From Cupriavidus taiwanensis (GTDB lineage: Bacteria; Pseudomonadota; Gammaproteobacteria; Burkholderiales; Burkholderiaceae), in NCBI RefSeq assembly GCF_900250075.1, contig NZ_LT977071.1:2065901-2129900 (forward strand): 64,000 bases of DNA, written 5' to 3'. A program made the position numbers and the translations under genes. The notes below the pieces were generated by a model that ran no database searches, had not been told where the DNA came from, and worked only from the letters and a program-made list of their open reading frames with translations. This document shows positions 45,999-54,876 of this stretch, piece after piece (positions within the stretch are counted from its first letter, which is position 1; each line of letters begins with the position of its first letter).

Positions 45999-47489
45999 TC
46001 AGGAGTTTGCCGCTTTCGGCAAATCCGCAACCAGCCGCAGCGAGATCGAAAGTTCATCAAGCTGGAAGTGCGGGCGCAGGAAGGCGACGGAGCGGTAGGT
46101 GCCCGGCTTGCCGGGTACCTCCGACACCTGGATCGAGGCTTCCCGCAGGGGGAACTGCGCCTTCTGCTCCTGGCTGGCGTTGTCGTCCAGCAGAACGTAT
46201 TGGGAGATCCAGCGGTTCAGGAAGCTCTCCACGTTCTGCGCTGAAGCGAAGCTGCCGATCTTGTCCCGCATCATGGCCTTCAGGTAATGCGCCACGCGCG
46301 ACACGGAGAAGATGTACTGCAGCTGAGCCGACAGCACGGCATTGGCATTGGCGCTGTCGGTGTTGTACTTCTTGGGCTTCTGCACCGACTGGGCAGCGAA
46401 GAACGCGGCATAGTCCGAGTTCTTGCAGTGCACCAGCGGGATGAAGCCGAGGTCGCTCAACTCCTTCTCACGGCGATCGGTGATGGCGATCTCGGTCGGG
46501 CACTTCAGTGCGATCTCGCCATCGTCGGTCTTGAAGGTATGCGTCGGCAGGTCCTCGACCAGGCCGCCGCCTTCGACGCCGCGGATGGCTGCGCACCAGC
46601 CAAAATCCTCAAAGGCCGCGGTCAGACGCGCGCCGAAAGCCCAGGCGGCGTTGCACCACAGGTACTTGCCATGATCGGTGCCGTCCACGTCCTCGACAAA
46701 ATTGAAGCCCTCGACCGTGGTGCCGTCCTTCGGGTTGTACGGCAGGCGCCCCAGGAAGCGAGGCATGGTCAGGCCGACGTAGCGCGAATCCTCGGATTCG
46801 CGGAACGACTTCCACTTGGCGTATTCGACGGTATCGAACACCTTGGCCAGGTCGCGCGGCTTGCCGAGATCGGCGAACGTCTCCAGGCCGAGCAACTCGG
46901 GCGACGCCGACGCGATGAACGGTGCGTGCGAGGCCGAGGCGACGTGCGACATCTGCTCGATGAAATAGACGTCCTCGGGCTGGCGCGTGATTTCGTAGTC
47001 GCCGATCAGCGCGCCGAACGGTGCGCCGCCAAAGGTGCCGAACTCTTCTTCGTAGACCTTCTTGAACAGCGCGCTCTGGTCGAAGTCGATGGCGGTCTTG
47101 AAGTCACGCACCAGGTCGCGCTTGGTCGCGTTCAAGGCCTTGATCTTGATCATCGTGCCGGTCTGCGTTTCCTTGACCAGGTATGACAGACCGCGCCACG
47201 TGCTCTCCAGCTTCTGGAACTCCGGCGCATGCATCACGGCGCTCAGCTGGGCCGAGATCAGGCGATCCAGCTCGGCCACGCGCGCATCCAGCGTCGCCGA
47301 CAGGTTGTCGGACACCACCACGGTGCCATCCAGCACCTGGCTGACCAGCTCGCCGATGATGTCCTTGGCGCGCGCATGCTCGGAATCCGACTTCGCCACC
47401 TTGCTTTGCTCGACGATCTCGTCGAGGAGGTTCAACGTGCCGACAGCCGCACCGGGCTGGGCAACTGCAGCGGACTGGTTATCAAGCAT
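45999..47489 (-). CDS. tssC: TssC large sheath protein
   Basis: From the ATG at 47489 the product is 496 residues, beginning MLDNQSAAVAQPGAAVGTLN and LLDEIVEQSK. The frame extends to a GTG at 47516, with a further ATG at 47510; both lie within tssB coding. Family motifs include WRGLSYLV, FGALIGDYEI and LPRFLGRLPY-like MPRFLGRLPYNP. The C terminus has LRPHFQLDELSISLRLVADL. TssC pairs with TssB in the contractile sheath. It overlaps the tssB stop by eight bases. Confidence 0.96.
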   Translation of the reverse strand: MLDNQSAAVAQPGAAVGTLNLLDEIVEQSKVAKSDSEHARAKDIIGELVSQVLDGTVVVSDNLSATLDARVAELDRLISAQLSAVMHAPEFQKLESTWRGLSYLVKETQTGTMIKIKALNATKRDLVRDFKTAIDFDQSALFKKVYEEEFGTFGGAPFGALIGDYEITRQPEDVYFIEQMSHVASASHAPFIASASPELLGLETFADLGKPRDLAKVFDTVEYAKWKSFRESEDSRYVGLTMPRFLGRLPYNPKDGTTVEGFNFVEDVDGTDHGKYLWCNAAWAFGARLTAAFEDFGWCAAIRGVEGGGLVEDLPTHTFKTDDGEIALKCPTEIAITDRREKELSDLGFIPLVHCKNSDYAAFFAAQSVQKPKKYNTDSANANAVLSAQLQYIFSVSRVAHYLKAMMRDKIGSFASAQNVESFLNRWISQYVLLDDNASQEQKAQFPLREASIQVSEVPGKPGTYRSVAFLRPHFQLDELSISLRLVADLPKAANS

Positions 47490-48000
47490 CGTCGCCACCG
47501 TTCCTGGCATTGGCACCGAGCTTTTGCAGCGACTCGGTATTGGTCAGCACTTCCGAAAGCAGGTCTTCCAGCTTGTCGTTGCCTGCCAGCTTGTTGCGCA
47601 GGTCGGCCAGCTTGGAACGGGCTTCGAGCAGCTTGCGCAGCGGCTCGATCTGCTCGACCACGGCTTCCGGATTGAAGTCTTCGAGGGAATGGAACTTCAG
47701 GTCCACGCCGAACTTGCCGCCTTCCTCGGAAAGCGTGTTGGGCACCTGGAACGCCGCGCGCGGCTCGATGCCCGCCATGACGTCGTCGAAGTTGTCGCGA
47801 TCGATGTTGACGAACTTGCGGTCGCGCAGCTTGGGCTGCGCCACTTCCGACTGGCCCGACAGGTCAGCCACCACGCCCACGACAAAGGGCAGCTCCTTCT
47901 GCTCGATGGCATCGCCTTTCTCGACGTCGTACGTCAGTTGCACACGCGGGGGACGCACCTTCTGCAGGCGCTTCTGGACACTTTCTTTCTTGGCCATCAC
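47482..48000 (-). CDS. tssB: TssB small sheath protein
   Basis: The 172-residue protein starts with SVQKRLQKVRPPRVQLTYDV and contains ELPFVVGVVADLSG and KFVNIDRDNFDDVM, diagnostic for TssB. With TssC it makes the sheath that contracts to drive Hcp/VgrG out. It follows the TPR lipoprotein gene by 33 bp and overlaps tssC. Confidence 0.97.
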   Translation of the reverse strand: MMAKKESVQKRLQKVRPPRVQLTYDVEKGDAIEQKELPFVVGVVADLSGQSEVAQPKLRDRKFVNIDRDNFDDVMAGIEPRAAFQVPNTLSEEGGKFGVDLKFHSLEDFNPEAVVEQIEPLRKLLEARSKLADLRNKLAGNDKLEDLLSEVLTNTESLQKLGANARNGGDDA

Positions 48001-48033
48001 TACTCTCCGATCTGGCGGAATCCGGTCTGATAA

Positions 48034-48666
48034 TCAGCGCAGGGCGCCGAACGGGTCTGCGCTGCCGCCGCCCGAAGCCGCAGGTTGCGCCGGCTGTGCC
48101 GGCGCCGCGGCGGCCGTCGGCTTGGCGGGCGCAGCACGACGGCGCGGCACCGGCTTGGCCACGGGCGCGGCATTTTTGTCGCGGGGGAACAGCACTTGCT
48201 CGCCCAGCGTGTCGCGCAGCATCTGCGCCAGCAACTGGGCGTCGGAACGGACGTCGCCAGCCAGGGCGCTGTCGGCGCGCAGTTCCTGCAGCGAGCGGCG
48301 CGCCACGCGCAGGCCGCTGACCGCCAGCACGCTCTTGGCCTTGCGATCGGTCGCGTCGCGCTGCAGCGCTTCTTCGGCCGCGACGATCGCCTGCGGATAG
48401 TGCTCGGCGCCAAACTCGATCTGCGCCATGCGCGACCAAGGTTCTTCCCGCGTCGGATTGTTCTTGGCGATCTGCTCGAACAGGCTGATGGCCTGCTCGC
48501 GCTGTCCGCTTGCCAGGGCCGCTTCGGCCTCGGACATGCTTTGCTTGAACGACTCATCGCTCTGCGGCCCCGGATTGGAGGTTGCGCAACCGGCGAGCAG
48601 CACGGCGGTGCTGGCCAGCATCACCAGGGTGCGATGGATTCCTGACTTGGGCTTGTAGTCGTTCAC
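48034..48666 (-). CDS. TPR lipoprotein at head of tssBC operon
   Basis: The 210-residue protein has a lipoprotein signal with lipobox LLAGC (Cys27), then two or three TPR-like helical repeats (residues about 40-130, EAALASGQREQAISLFEQ and AQIEFGAEHYPQAIVAAEEA) and a Pro/Ala-rich, basic C-terminal tail. Similar lipoproteins head tssB operons in related Burkholderiaceae. It should sit in the periplasm on a membrane and may help the membrane complex or cell-wall passage. It is the first gene of the minus-strand operon, divergent from tssJ. Confidence 0.8.
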   Translation of the reverse strand: MNDYKPKSGIHRTLVMLASTAVLLAGCATSNPGPQSDESFKQSMSEAEAALASGQREQAISLFEQIAKNNPTREEPWSRMAQIEFGAEHYPQAIVAAEEALQRDATDRKAKSVLAVSGLRVARRSLQELRADSALAGDVRSDAQLLAQMLRDTLGEQVLFPRDKNAAPVAKPVPRRRAAPAKPTAAAAPAQPAQPAASGGGSADPFGALR

Positions 48667-48922
48667 GTCGAGTCTCTGTGAAAGTTCAAGATTGCGGCGG
48701 GGCGATTCGGGCCTGGCCCTGGCAAGATCCGTCTGGGAAAAGTGCCAAATGCCAATAATGTCAGAACTGTGTTGAACCCGAATTGGCCGGAATAGTACAC
48801 TCTGCCGCTTACGGCTGACAACAGATCGGTGGATATTGTCAGCATTAGTACTTTTTGGTAGTTCTCTACCATTTTGTTGGATAGGGCTCCAACTGCTGAA
48901 TTAGATATTCCTAACTTCTGTC
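48667..48922. promoter_or_regulatory. Divergent control region of the two main tss operons
   Basis: This 256-bp AT-rich spacer separates tssJ-K-L (plus) from lipoprotein-tssB-C-hcp (minus), so both promoters must be here. It contains an inverted repeat TGGTAG-TTCT-CTACCA at 48856-48871, which could bind a regulator. I looked for a sigma-54 -24/-12 pair and found only a half match (TTGGCAC on the minus strand near 48757) without a proper -12 box. Confidence 0.5.
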
Positions 48923-49615
48923 ATGCGACAAATTGAACTCAGTCGGGCGCCGGACAGCAAGCCAACCGGGCACGCCCCGCGCCGCGCCGCCGCAGGCCAT
49001 CGGGCGAGCTTGGCGGCGGGCCTGGCTGCGGCTGTCTGCGTTGCGGCGCTGACAGGCTGCGCGGTTGGCGGCACGCTGCTGGCGGGGGCGGCCAGCGGCG
49101 CGCTGGAAGCAGTTGGCCTCAAACCGTCCAACCTGCCGGAATCACAGAAGCCGCCGCGCGAAGTCCCGCTGAAGCTGTACGCCGGCAACAACCTCAATGC
49201 AGCAGCCGATAACCGGCCGGCCGCCATCGTGGTGCGGCTCTACAAGCTGAAGGACCCCACCAGCTTCTTGCAGGCGCCGTTCGATACCTTCATCGACCCG
49301 CAACGAGAACAGAAGACACTCGGCGCTGACCTGGTACAAGTTAGAGAGATGACTCTAATTCCCGGCCAGCGCTATGAAATCGTGGAAAAGATCACGCGCG
49401 AGGCAGGCACCTTCGGCGTGGTGGCGCTGTTTCGCAGCCCTGCCCCGCAGCGCTGGAAATTCGCCTTCGACAGCGCCAGGAGCGAAAAGTCCGGCGTGAC
49501 CATCGGCCTGCATGCCTGCGCCATGACGCTGACCGTGGGCGATGCCATCACGCCGGCGGGCGCCGCGGCCAGCAGCAATCTGAACCTGGTCTCGGCAGCC
49601 GGCTGCCGTACCTGA
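48923..49615 (+). CDS. tssJ: TssJ outer-membrane lipoprotein
   Basis: The 230-residue protein has a long basic N-region, a hydrophobic core and lipobox LTGC with Cys46. The mature part has PLKLYAGNNLN, IVVRLYKLKDPTSFLQAPFD and EMTLIPGQRYEI, the TssJ beta-sandwich pattern. TssJ anchors the periplasmic end of TssM to the outer membrane. It is followed by tssK with a 39-bp gap. Confidence 0.95.
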   Translation: MRQIELSRAPDSKPTGHAPRRAAAGHRASLAAGLAAAVCVAALTGCAVGGTLLAGAASGALEAVGLKPSNLPESQKPPREVPLKLYAGNNLNAAADNRPAAIVVRLYKLKDPTSFLQAPFDTFIDPQREQKTLGADLVQVREMTLIPGQRYEIVEKITREAGTFGVVALFRSPAPQRWKFAFDSARSEKSGVTIGLHACAMTLTVGDAITPAGAAASSNLNLVSAAGCRT

Positions 49616-49654
49616 TGTAGCCGACAGGCACCAACAAGGACAACAAAGGCAAAC

Positions 49655-51001
49655 GTGAGTTATTCCGCCAAGATTCTGTGGGGCGAAGGCCTGTTCCTGC
49701 GGCCCCAGCATTTCCAGCGGCAGGACGCATACCATGAGTCGCGCCTGCACGCCACCGCGCAAGTAATCCAGCCCTACGGCTGGGGCGTGCGCAATGCCAG
49801 TTTTGACACCGATGCGCTCGCCAGCGGGGTGCTGCGCGTGACGGAGCTGTCGCTGTTCTTCCCCGACGGCGAACTGTATTCCGCGCCCCAGGCCGATGAG
49901 CTGCCACCGCCGGTGGTGCTTGACGCGATTCCCGCCGGCACTTCGGAACTGACCTTCTACCTGGCGCTGCAGCCGCTGCACGACGCCGGCGGCAACTACC
50001 GCGACGACGCGGAAGGATCGCTGTCGTCCCGCTATGTCGGCCTGCAGACCGAAACATCGGACCTGTTCACCGAAGCCGAGCCGGCCGCCATCACTTACCT
50101 GAAAAAGGCGGTGCGGCTGGTGGCCGAAACCGAGCCGCGCGACCAGTTCATCTCGTTGCCGGTCGTGCGCATCCGGCGTACCGCGACCGGCGGCTTTGAA
50201 CTGGACGAGACCTTTGTCGCTCCGAGCCTGTCGATCAATGCCTCGGCCGTGCTGTACCTGCGCCTTCGCCGGCTGATCGATGCGCTGCAGGCCAAGGTCA
50301 ACGCGCTGTACGGCTTTCATCGCGAACCCACCAAGAACATCATCGAGTTCCGCTCGGGCGATATCGCGTCGTTCTGGCTGCTGCACACTGCCAACGCCTC
50401 TTTCGCTGCGCTGGCGCACCTGTTCCACCATCCCGAACTGCATCCCGAGCGGCTGTTCCAGGAAATGCTGCGCCTGGCCGGCGCGCTGATGACCTTTTCG
50501 AAGAGCCACACGCTGGCCGATCTTCCGGTCTATGACCACGACAGTCCGGGCCCGGTCTTTGCGCGGCTGGACAGCATCATCCGCGACCTGCTCGATACCG
50601 TCATCTCCACGCGCTACTTCTCGATCGCGCTGGACGAGACCCGTCCCTCGTTCCATCTGGGGCGGCTGGATTCCGGCAAGATCGACGACAAGACCAGCTT
50701 CTACCTGTCGGTCAGCGCGGACATGCCCGTGGCCGAGCTGGTCGAGGCCATTCCCAGCCGCTTCAAGGTCGGCGCCCCGGACGACGTGGACAAGCTGGTG
50801 CTGTCGTCGATGCCGGGCGTGCCGTTGACCTACACCCCGCAGGTGCCGCCCGCGATCCCGGTGCGTCCGGGCGCGTGCTATTTCGCGATCGAAGCGCGCG
50901 GCGCGCTTTACGACCGCATGCTGCAGGCGCAGACCATCACCATCTACACCCCGGCCGGCATCCGGGAACTCAAACTTGAACTGATTGCGGTGACTTCATG
51001 A
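49655..51001 (+). CDS. tssK: TssK baseplate-membrane connector
   Basis: The start is a GTG at 49655. The 448-residue product begins SYSAKILWGEGLFLRPQHFQ, the TssK signature, and contains HHPELHPERLFQEMLRLAG. TssK trimers link the baseplate to TssL and TssM. The stop overlaps tssL by four bases. Confidence 0.97.
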   Translation: MSYSAKILWGEGLFLRPQHFQRQDAYHESRLHATAQVIQPYGWGVRNASFDTDALASGVLRVTELSLFFPDGELYSAPQADELPPPVVLDAIPAGTSELTFYLALQPLHDAGGNYRDDAEGSLSSRYVGLQTETSDLFTEAEPAAITYLKKAVRLVAETEPRDQFISLPVVRIRRTATGGFELDETFVAPSLSINASAVLYLRLRRLIDALQAKVNALYGFHREPTKNIIEFRSGDIASFWLLHTANASFAALAHLFHHPELHPERLFQEMLRLAGALMTFSKSHTLADLPVYDHDSPGPVFARLDSIIRDLLDTVISTRYFSIALDETRPSFHLGRLDSGKIDDKTSFYLSVSADMPVAELVEAIPSRFKVGAPDDVDKLVLSSMPGVPLTYTPQVPPAIPVRPGACYFAIEARGALYDRMLQAQTITIYTPAGIRELKLELIAVTS

Positions 51002-51792
51002 GCGCTACCTCCACGCCTTCGCTGTTCGGCGCCTCGCCGGCCGGCCAGCCCTCTCCCGCCGCCGCAGGCTCGGTCGACGGCGCCATGCACGCCCGCACGC
51101 TGCTGGACCTGCTCTACGATGGCTTTTTCATGCTGTTCCTGCTGCGCAACGGCCAGCAGCCGGGGAGCGCCGAAGAGTTCCTGCAGAAGGTGCGCGACTT
51201 CCTCGATGATTTCGAGCGCGGCGCCAAGCGGCTCAACGTGGCGGCCGAAGACATCTTCGACGCCAAGTACGCTTTCTGCGCCGCCATCGACGAGACCATC
51301 CTGGCGTCGAACTTCAGCATCCGCAGCACGTGGGAGCGGCGGCCGCTGCAACTGGTGCTGTTCGGCGAGCAACTGGCCGGCGAAGGCTTCTTCACCAAGC
51401 TGGAAGAACTGCGCGCGCACGGCGCGCCGCGCCTGCAGGCGCTGGAAGTCTTCCACATGTGCCTGCTGCTGGGGTTCCGCGGCAAGTACATCCTGGAAGG
51501 GCCCGAGAAACTGGCCTACCTGACCGCACGGCTGGGCGACGAGATCTCGGCGATCAAGGGCAAGCGCGCCGCCTTTGCACCGCAATGGCCGATCCCGGAC
51601 AAGATCTCGCACGCGCTCAAGCGCGAAACCCCGCTGTGGATCTTCGGCGCGGTCTTTGCACTGATCGCACTGCTGGCCTTCCTGGGGCTGTCGACCACGC
51701 TGCGCTCGCAGACCAGCGACACGCTGCAGGGCTACTCGCAGGTGATCAAGCTGGGGCCGCGTTATTCGCACCTGACCATCTCGCTGCCCTGA
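50998..51792 (+). CDS. tssL: TssL (DotU-like) inner-membrane protein
   Basis: The 264-residue protein has the cytoplasmic DotU domain (FLDDFERGAKRLNV, AFCAAIDETIL, MCLLLGFRGKY) and one C-terminal transmembrane segment near residues 217-236 (LWIFGAVFALIALLAFLGL). It ends shortly after, with no OmpA extension. TssL recruits the baseplate through TssK. It overlaps tssK and is followed 78 bp later by vgrG. Confidence 0.96.
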   Translation: MSATSTPSLFGASPAGQPSPAAAGSVDGAMHARTLLDLLYDGFFMLFLLRNGQQPGSAEEFLQKVRDFLDDFERGAKRLNVAAEDIFDAKYAFCAAIDETILASNFSIRSTWERRPLQLVLFGEQLAGEGFFTKLEELRAHGAPRLQALEVFHMCLLLGFRGKYILEGPEKLAYLTARLGDEISAIKGKRAAFAPQWPIPDKISHALKRETPLWIFGAVFALIALLAFLGLSTTLRSQTSDTLQGYSQVIKLGPRYSHLTISLP

Positions 51793-51870
51793 TGCCGCGT
51801 TGATGCCATCGAAGGCGGTCCTGCCGTATCCAGGCCCGCATGCCGAACCCTCTAGCGCGACCCTGCTCCG

Positions 51871-54800
51871 ATGAAGCCCTTGTCCTCTTACCCGTCATCC
51901 GTGATGGCCGCCCTGTCCGGGCTGCTGGGCCAGCGCACGCGCCAGATCACGCTGGAGACGGCGCTTACCGCCGACGACCTGGTAGTGGAGCGCTTCGTCG
52001 CGCACGAGGGTGTCTGCGCGCCCTTCCAGCTCCATATCGATTGCCTTAGCCCGTCAGCACACCTGGACACCGCGCGCCTGGCCACCGAGGAAATCACGCT
52101 ACGGCTGATGCTGGCCGACGGCACGCGCCGCGCTTGGCACGGCTATGTGCAGAGCTGCGCGGCCATCGGCGGCGACGGCGGCCTGGCCCGCTACCGGCTG
52201 ACGGTGGGGACCTGGTTCGATCACCTGCGCGCGCGCACAGATTGCTATGTCTACCAGGACAAGACCGCGCTGGAGATCGTCGAAGACGTGCTGGCCGACT
52301 ACCCGCTGGCCCAATATCGCATGGCGGTGAGCCAGCCGCTGCGCAAGCGCTCGGTCTGCTGCCAGTACCGCGAAACCGATCTTGCCTTTGTCACGCGGCT
52401 GCTGGCGGAAGAAGGTCTGTCTTATCGCTTCGAGCATCAGCAGGACCACGCCGAACAATCCAGCCAGGATGACAAGGCCCAGTCCCGCCATTGCCTGGTG
52501 ATCTTCGACAACCAGGCCGAACGCCCCGCCTGCGCGCAGCCCAGCATCCGCTTCCACCGCAGCGACGCCACCGAGCGCGAAGATGCCATCGACCATTGGT
52601 CGCTGCAGGCGGCCGCGGGAACCAACGCCGTTACCGTCGCTTCATGGGACTACAAGTCCCTGGCCGCCACCGCCGCCGACGCCGGCATCGAAAGCCTGGG
52701 CGAATGGCCCACGCTGGAGTCCTTCGAAACGCGCGGCACGTACCGCTTCCCCGACGCCGATGCCGCCCGCCGCGCCGCGCAGCTGCGCGCGCAAGCGCAT
52801 GAAAGCCGCTACCTGCGCTACGCGGGCGAAGGCAGCGTCCGCGCCCTGGGCGCCGGCGAACGCTTTACGCTGACCGGGCACTTCGACACCGCCGCGAACG
52901 AGTTCGTCACGCTGGCCGTGCGCCATGAAGCGGCCAACAACCTGGGGGCCGAGGTGGCGTTGCTGCTGGGCCTGTCCGACATCGAGGCCGGCAGCTACCG
53001 CAACCGCTTCGAAGCCGTGCGCGCCGATGCCCCGATCGTGCCGGTGTACTCGCCCAAGCCCACCGCACCGGAAGGACAGCCTGCCGTCGTCATCGCCGAA
53101 GGCGGCGCCCCGCTGACCACCGAGCGCGATCACCGCGTGCGCGTGCGCCTGCCCTGGCTGCGCACGCCGATGGCGGACCCAAGAGCCGACACCGCCGCCG
53201 ACCCGGCCCAGGACGACCTGACCCAGGTCACCGCCTGGGTGCGCGTGGCCACGGCCGCGGCCGGCCCCAACTGGGGCGCGCATCACCTGCCCCGCGCCGG
53301 CACCGAGGTCATGCTGACCTACCTCGATGGCGACATCGATCGCCCGATGGTGGTGGCGCAACTGCACAACGAGCAGGACGCCCTGCCCTGGCCCGCCACC
53401 GAGGCCCCGCTGAACACAGCGTTGTCCGGCTGGCATTCACAGAACCTTGGCGACGGCGGCTACAACCAGTGGGTGGTCGACGACAACACGGGGCAGCTGC
53501 GCATGCGCCTGGCCAGCTCGGCCGCCGACACCCAGCTCAACCTTGGCTACGTGATCGCTCAGGCTCCCGCCAGCGGTGAACGCGGCGCCTGGCGTGGCAC
53601 CGGCGCCGAACTGCGCACCGACGCGTGGGCCATCGTGCGCGCCGGCAACGGCTTGCTGCTGTCGACCACGGTCCAGGCCAGGGCCGCCGGCACCATGCTC
53701 GACATCCGCGAAGCCCGCGGACAAATCACCGCCGCGGAACGTACCGCCCAGCGCCTGTCCGATGCCGCCACCTCGCAGCAGGCGCTGCCGCTGGGAGCCG
53801 TCGCCGCTTTCGAACCGCTGACCAAGGCCCTCGACCCCCAGCAGGACGGCAGCTATCCGGACCGCGTCAACGAGCAGGACGCCAAGCGCCCGGATACCGG
53901 CACCGCTGCCGAGCACTTCGGGCAACCGTGGCTCGTCGCGGAATCGCCCAGCTCGATTGCGCTGGCCACGCAGGCCACCACCAGCATCTTTGCCGGACGC
54001 CACCTGCTGGGACTGGCACAGGCCGACTGGCATGTCGGCGCCGGCAACACCGTCGCCGCAGCCGCGGCCAAGGGCGTGAGCCTGTTCAGCCAGAACAACG
54101 GAATTCGCGCCATTGCGGCCGGCGGACCGGTTTCCATCCAGGCCCATACCGATGCGCTGGCGGTGATGGCGGACAAGGCGGTGACGGTGACTTCATCGAC
54201 CGACGGCATCGAGGTGCTGGCGCAGAAGAAAGTGGTGCTGCACGGTGGCTCGTCGCGGATCGTGCTGGACGGGAATGCGATTACGTTTGAGACACCGGGG
54301 TTGTTGTCGGTGAAGGGGGCTGGGCATCCCATGGTGGGGGCTGGGGGGAGTCCGGCGGAGTTGGCGGCGCTGCCGGTACCCGCACAGAACGCGAGCTGGC
54401 TCGAACTAAATTATCGCGACGCCTACGCACTTCCGATGAGCGGAGCCCCTTACACCATAACGTTTGCTGACGGCACTTCGCGAAAGGGAAACCTAGACGG
54501 CATGGGTCACGCTCGCTTGGAAGGCGTACCTGTTGGCACCTATACCGTAAGCTACGGCGAAGCTCAATTCCCCGCCGAGCCGCGACATATCGCTCCCGCC
54601 AATCCATACTTTGGTACCGGCGCACCTCCCACCCTTGAAGAAGCAGGCAAACGCTTGCAGGATTTCATGGCTCAGGAGGATGCCTATCTCAATGACAACT
54701 ACTTCCCCGACGAAATTGAAGCCATGCAAGCCTCATTGACAGAAGGAGAAGGAAGCATCGAAATCGAAGTCGAGGCGCATTATTCCGATTACCTTGCCGC

Positions 54801-54876
54801 CAGCGAAGCTGATTCAATGCGAGCTCTGTCGGGCTATCGGTCAGTCCATCCTGAGGGTCAGGAGGTGCAATCTTGA
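51871..54876 (+). CDS. vgrG: VgrG spike protein with transthyretin-like tail
   Basis: The 1001-residue protein has the gp27-like N domain (CQYRETDLAFVTRLLAEEGL), an OB core (WVRVATAAAGPNWGAHHLPR) and a beta-helix that ends near SVKGAGHPMVGAGG. The last ~190 residues hold a transthyretin-like beta domain (YTITFADGTSRKGNLDG, then GVPVGTYTVSYGE) and an acidic helical tail. Such tails bind effectors. GC content drops sharply at the start of the tail, near 54400, so the tail was probably acquired together with the effector gene that overlaps the stop. Confidence 0.94.
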   Translation: MKPLSSYPSSVMAALSGLLGQRTRQITLETALTADDLVVERFVAHEGVCAPFQLHIDCLSPSAHLDTARLATEEITLRLMLADGTRRAWHGYVQSCAAIGGDGGLARYRLTVGTWFDHLRARTDCYVYQDKTALEIVEDVLADYPLAQYRMAVSQPLRKRSVCCQYRETDLAFVTRLLAEEGLSYRFEHQQDHAEQSSQDDKAQSRHCLVIFDNQAERPACAQPSIRFHRSDATEREDAIDHWSLQAAAGTNAVTVASWDYKSLAATAADAGIESLGEWPTLESFETRGTYRFPDADAARRAAQLRAQAHESRYLRYAGEGSVRALGAGERFTLTGHFDTAANEFVTLAVRHEAANNLGAEVALLLGLSDIEAGSYRNRFEAVRADAPIVPVYSPKPTAPEGQPAVVIAEGGAPLTTERDHRVRVRLPWLRTPMADPRADTAADPAQDDLTQVTAWVRVATAAAGPNWGAHHLPRAGTEVMLTYLDGDIDRPMVVAQLHNEQDALPWPATEAPLNTALSGWHSQNLGDGGYNQWVVDDNTGQLRMRLASSAADTQLNLGYVIAQAPASGERGAWRGTGAELRTDAWAIVRAGNGLLLSTTVQARAAGTMLDIREARGQITAAERTAQRLSDAATSQQALPLGAVAAFEPLTKALDPQQDGSYPDRVNEQDAKRPDTGTAAEHFGQPWLVAESPSSIALATQATTSIFAGRHLLGLAQADWHVGAGNTVAAAAAKGVSLFSQNNGIRAIAAGGPVSIQAHTDALAVMADKAVTVTSSTDGIEVLAQKKVVLHGGSSRIVLDGNAITFETPGLLSVKGAGHPMVGAGGSPAELAALPVPAQNASWLELNYRDAYALPMSGAPYTITFADGTSRKGNLDGMGHARLEGVPVGTYTVSYGEAQFPAEPRHIAPANPYFGTGAPPTLEEAGKRLQDFMAQEDAYLNDNYFPDEIEAMQASLTEGEGSIEIEVEAHYSDYLAASEADSMRALSGYRSVHPEGQEVQS

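Noticed and set aside
48740..48770. Sigma-54 promoter upstream of the TPR lipoprotein gene
   Set aside because: A TTGGCAC half-site is present on the minus strand but no GC-containing -12 element at the right distance.
49355..50656. 433-codon minus-strand open frame
   Set aside because: Opposite strand of tssJ and tssK; no coding character.
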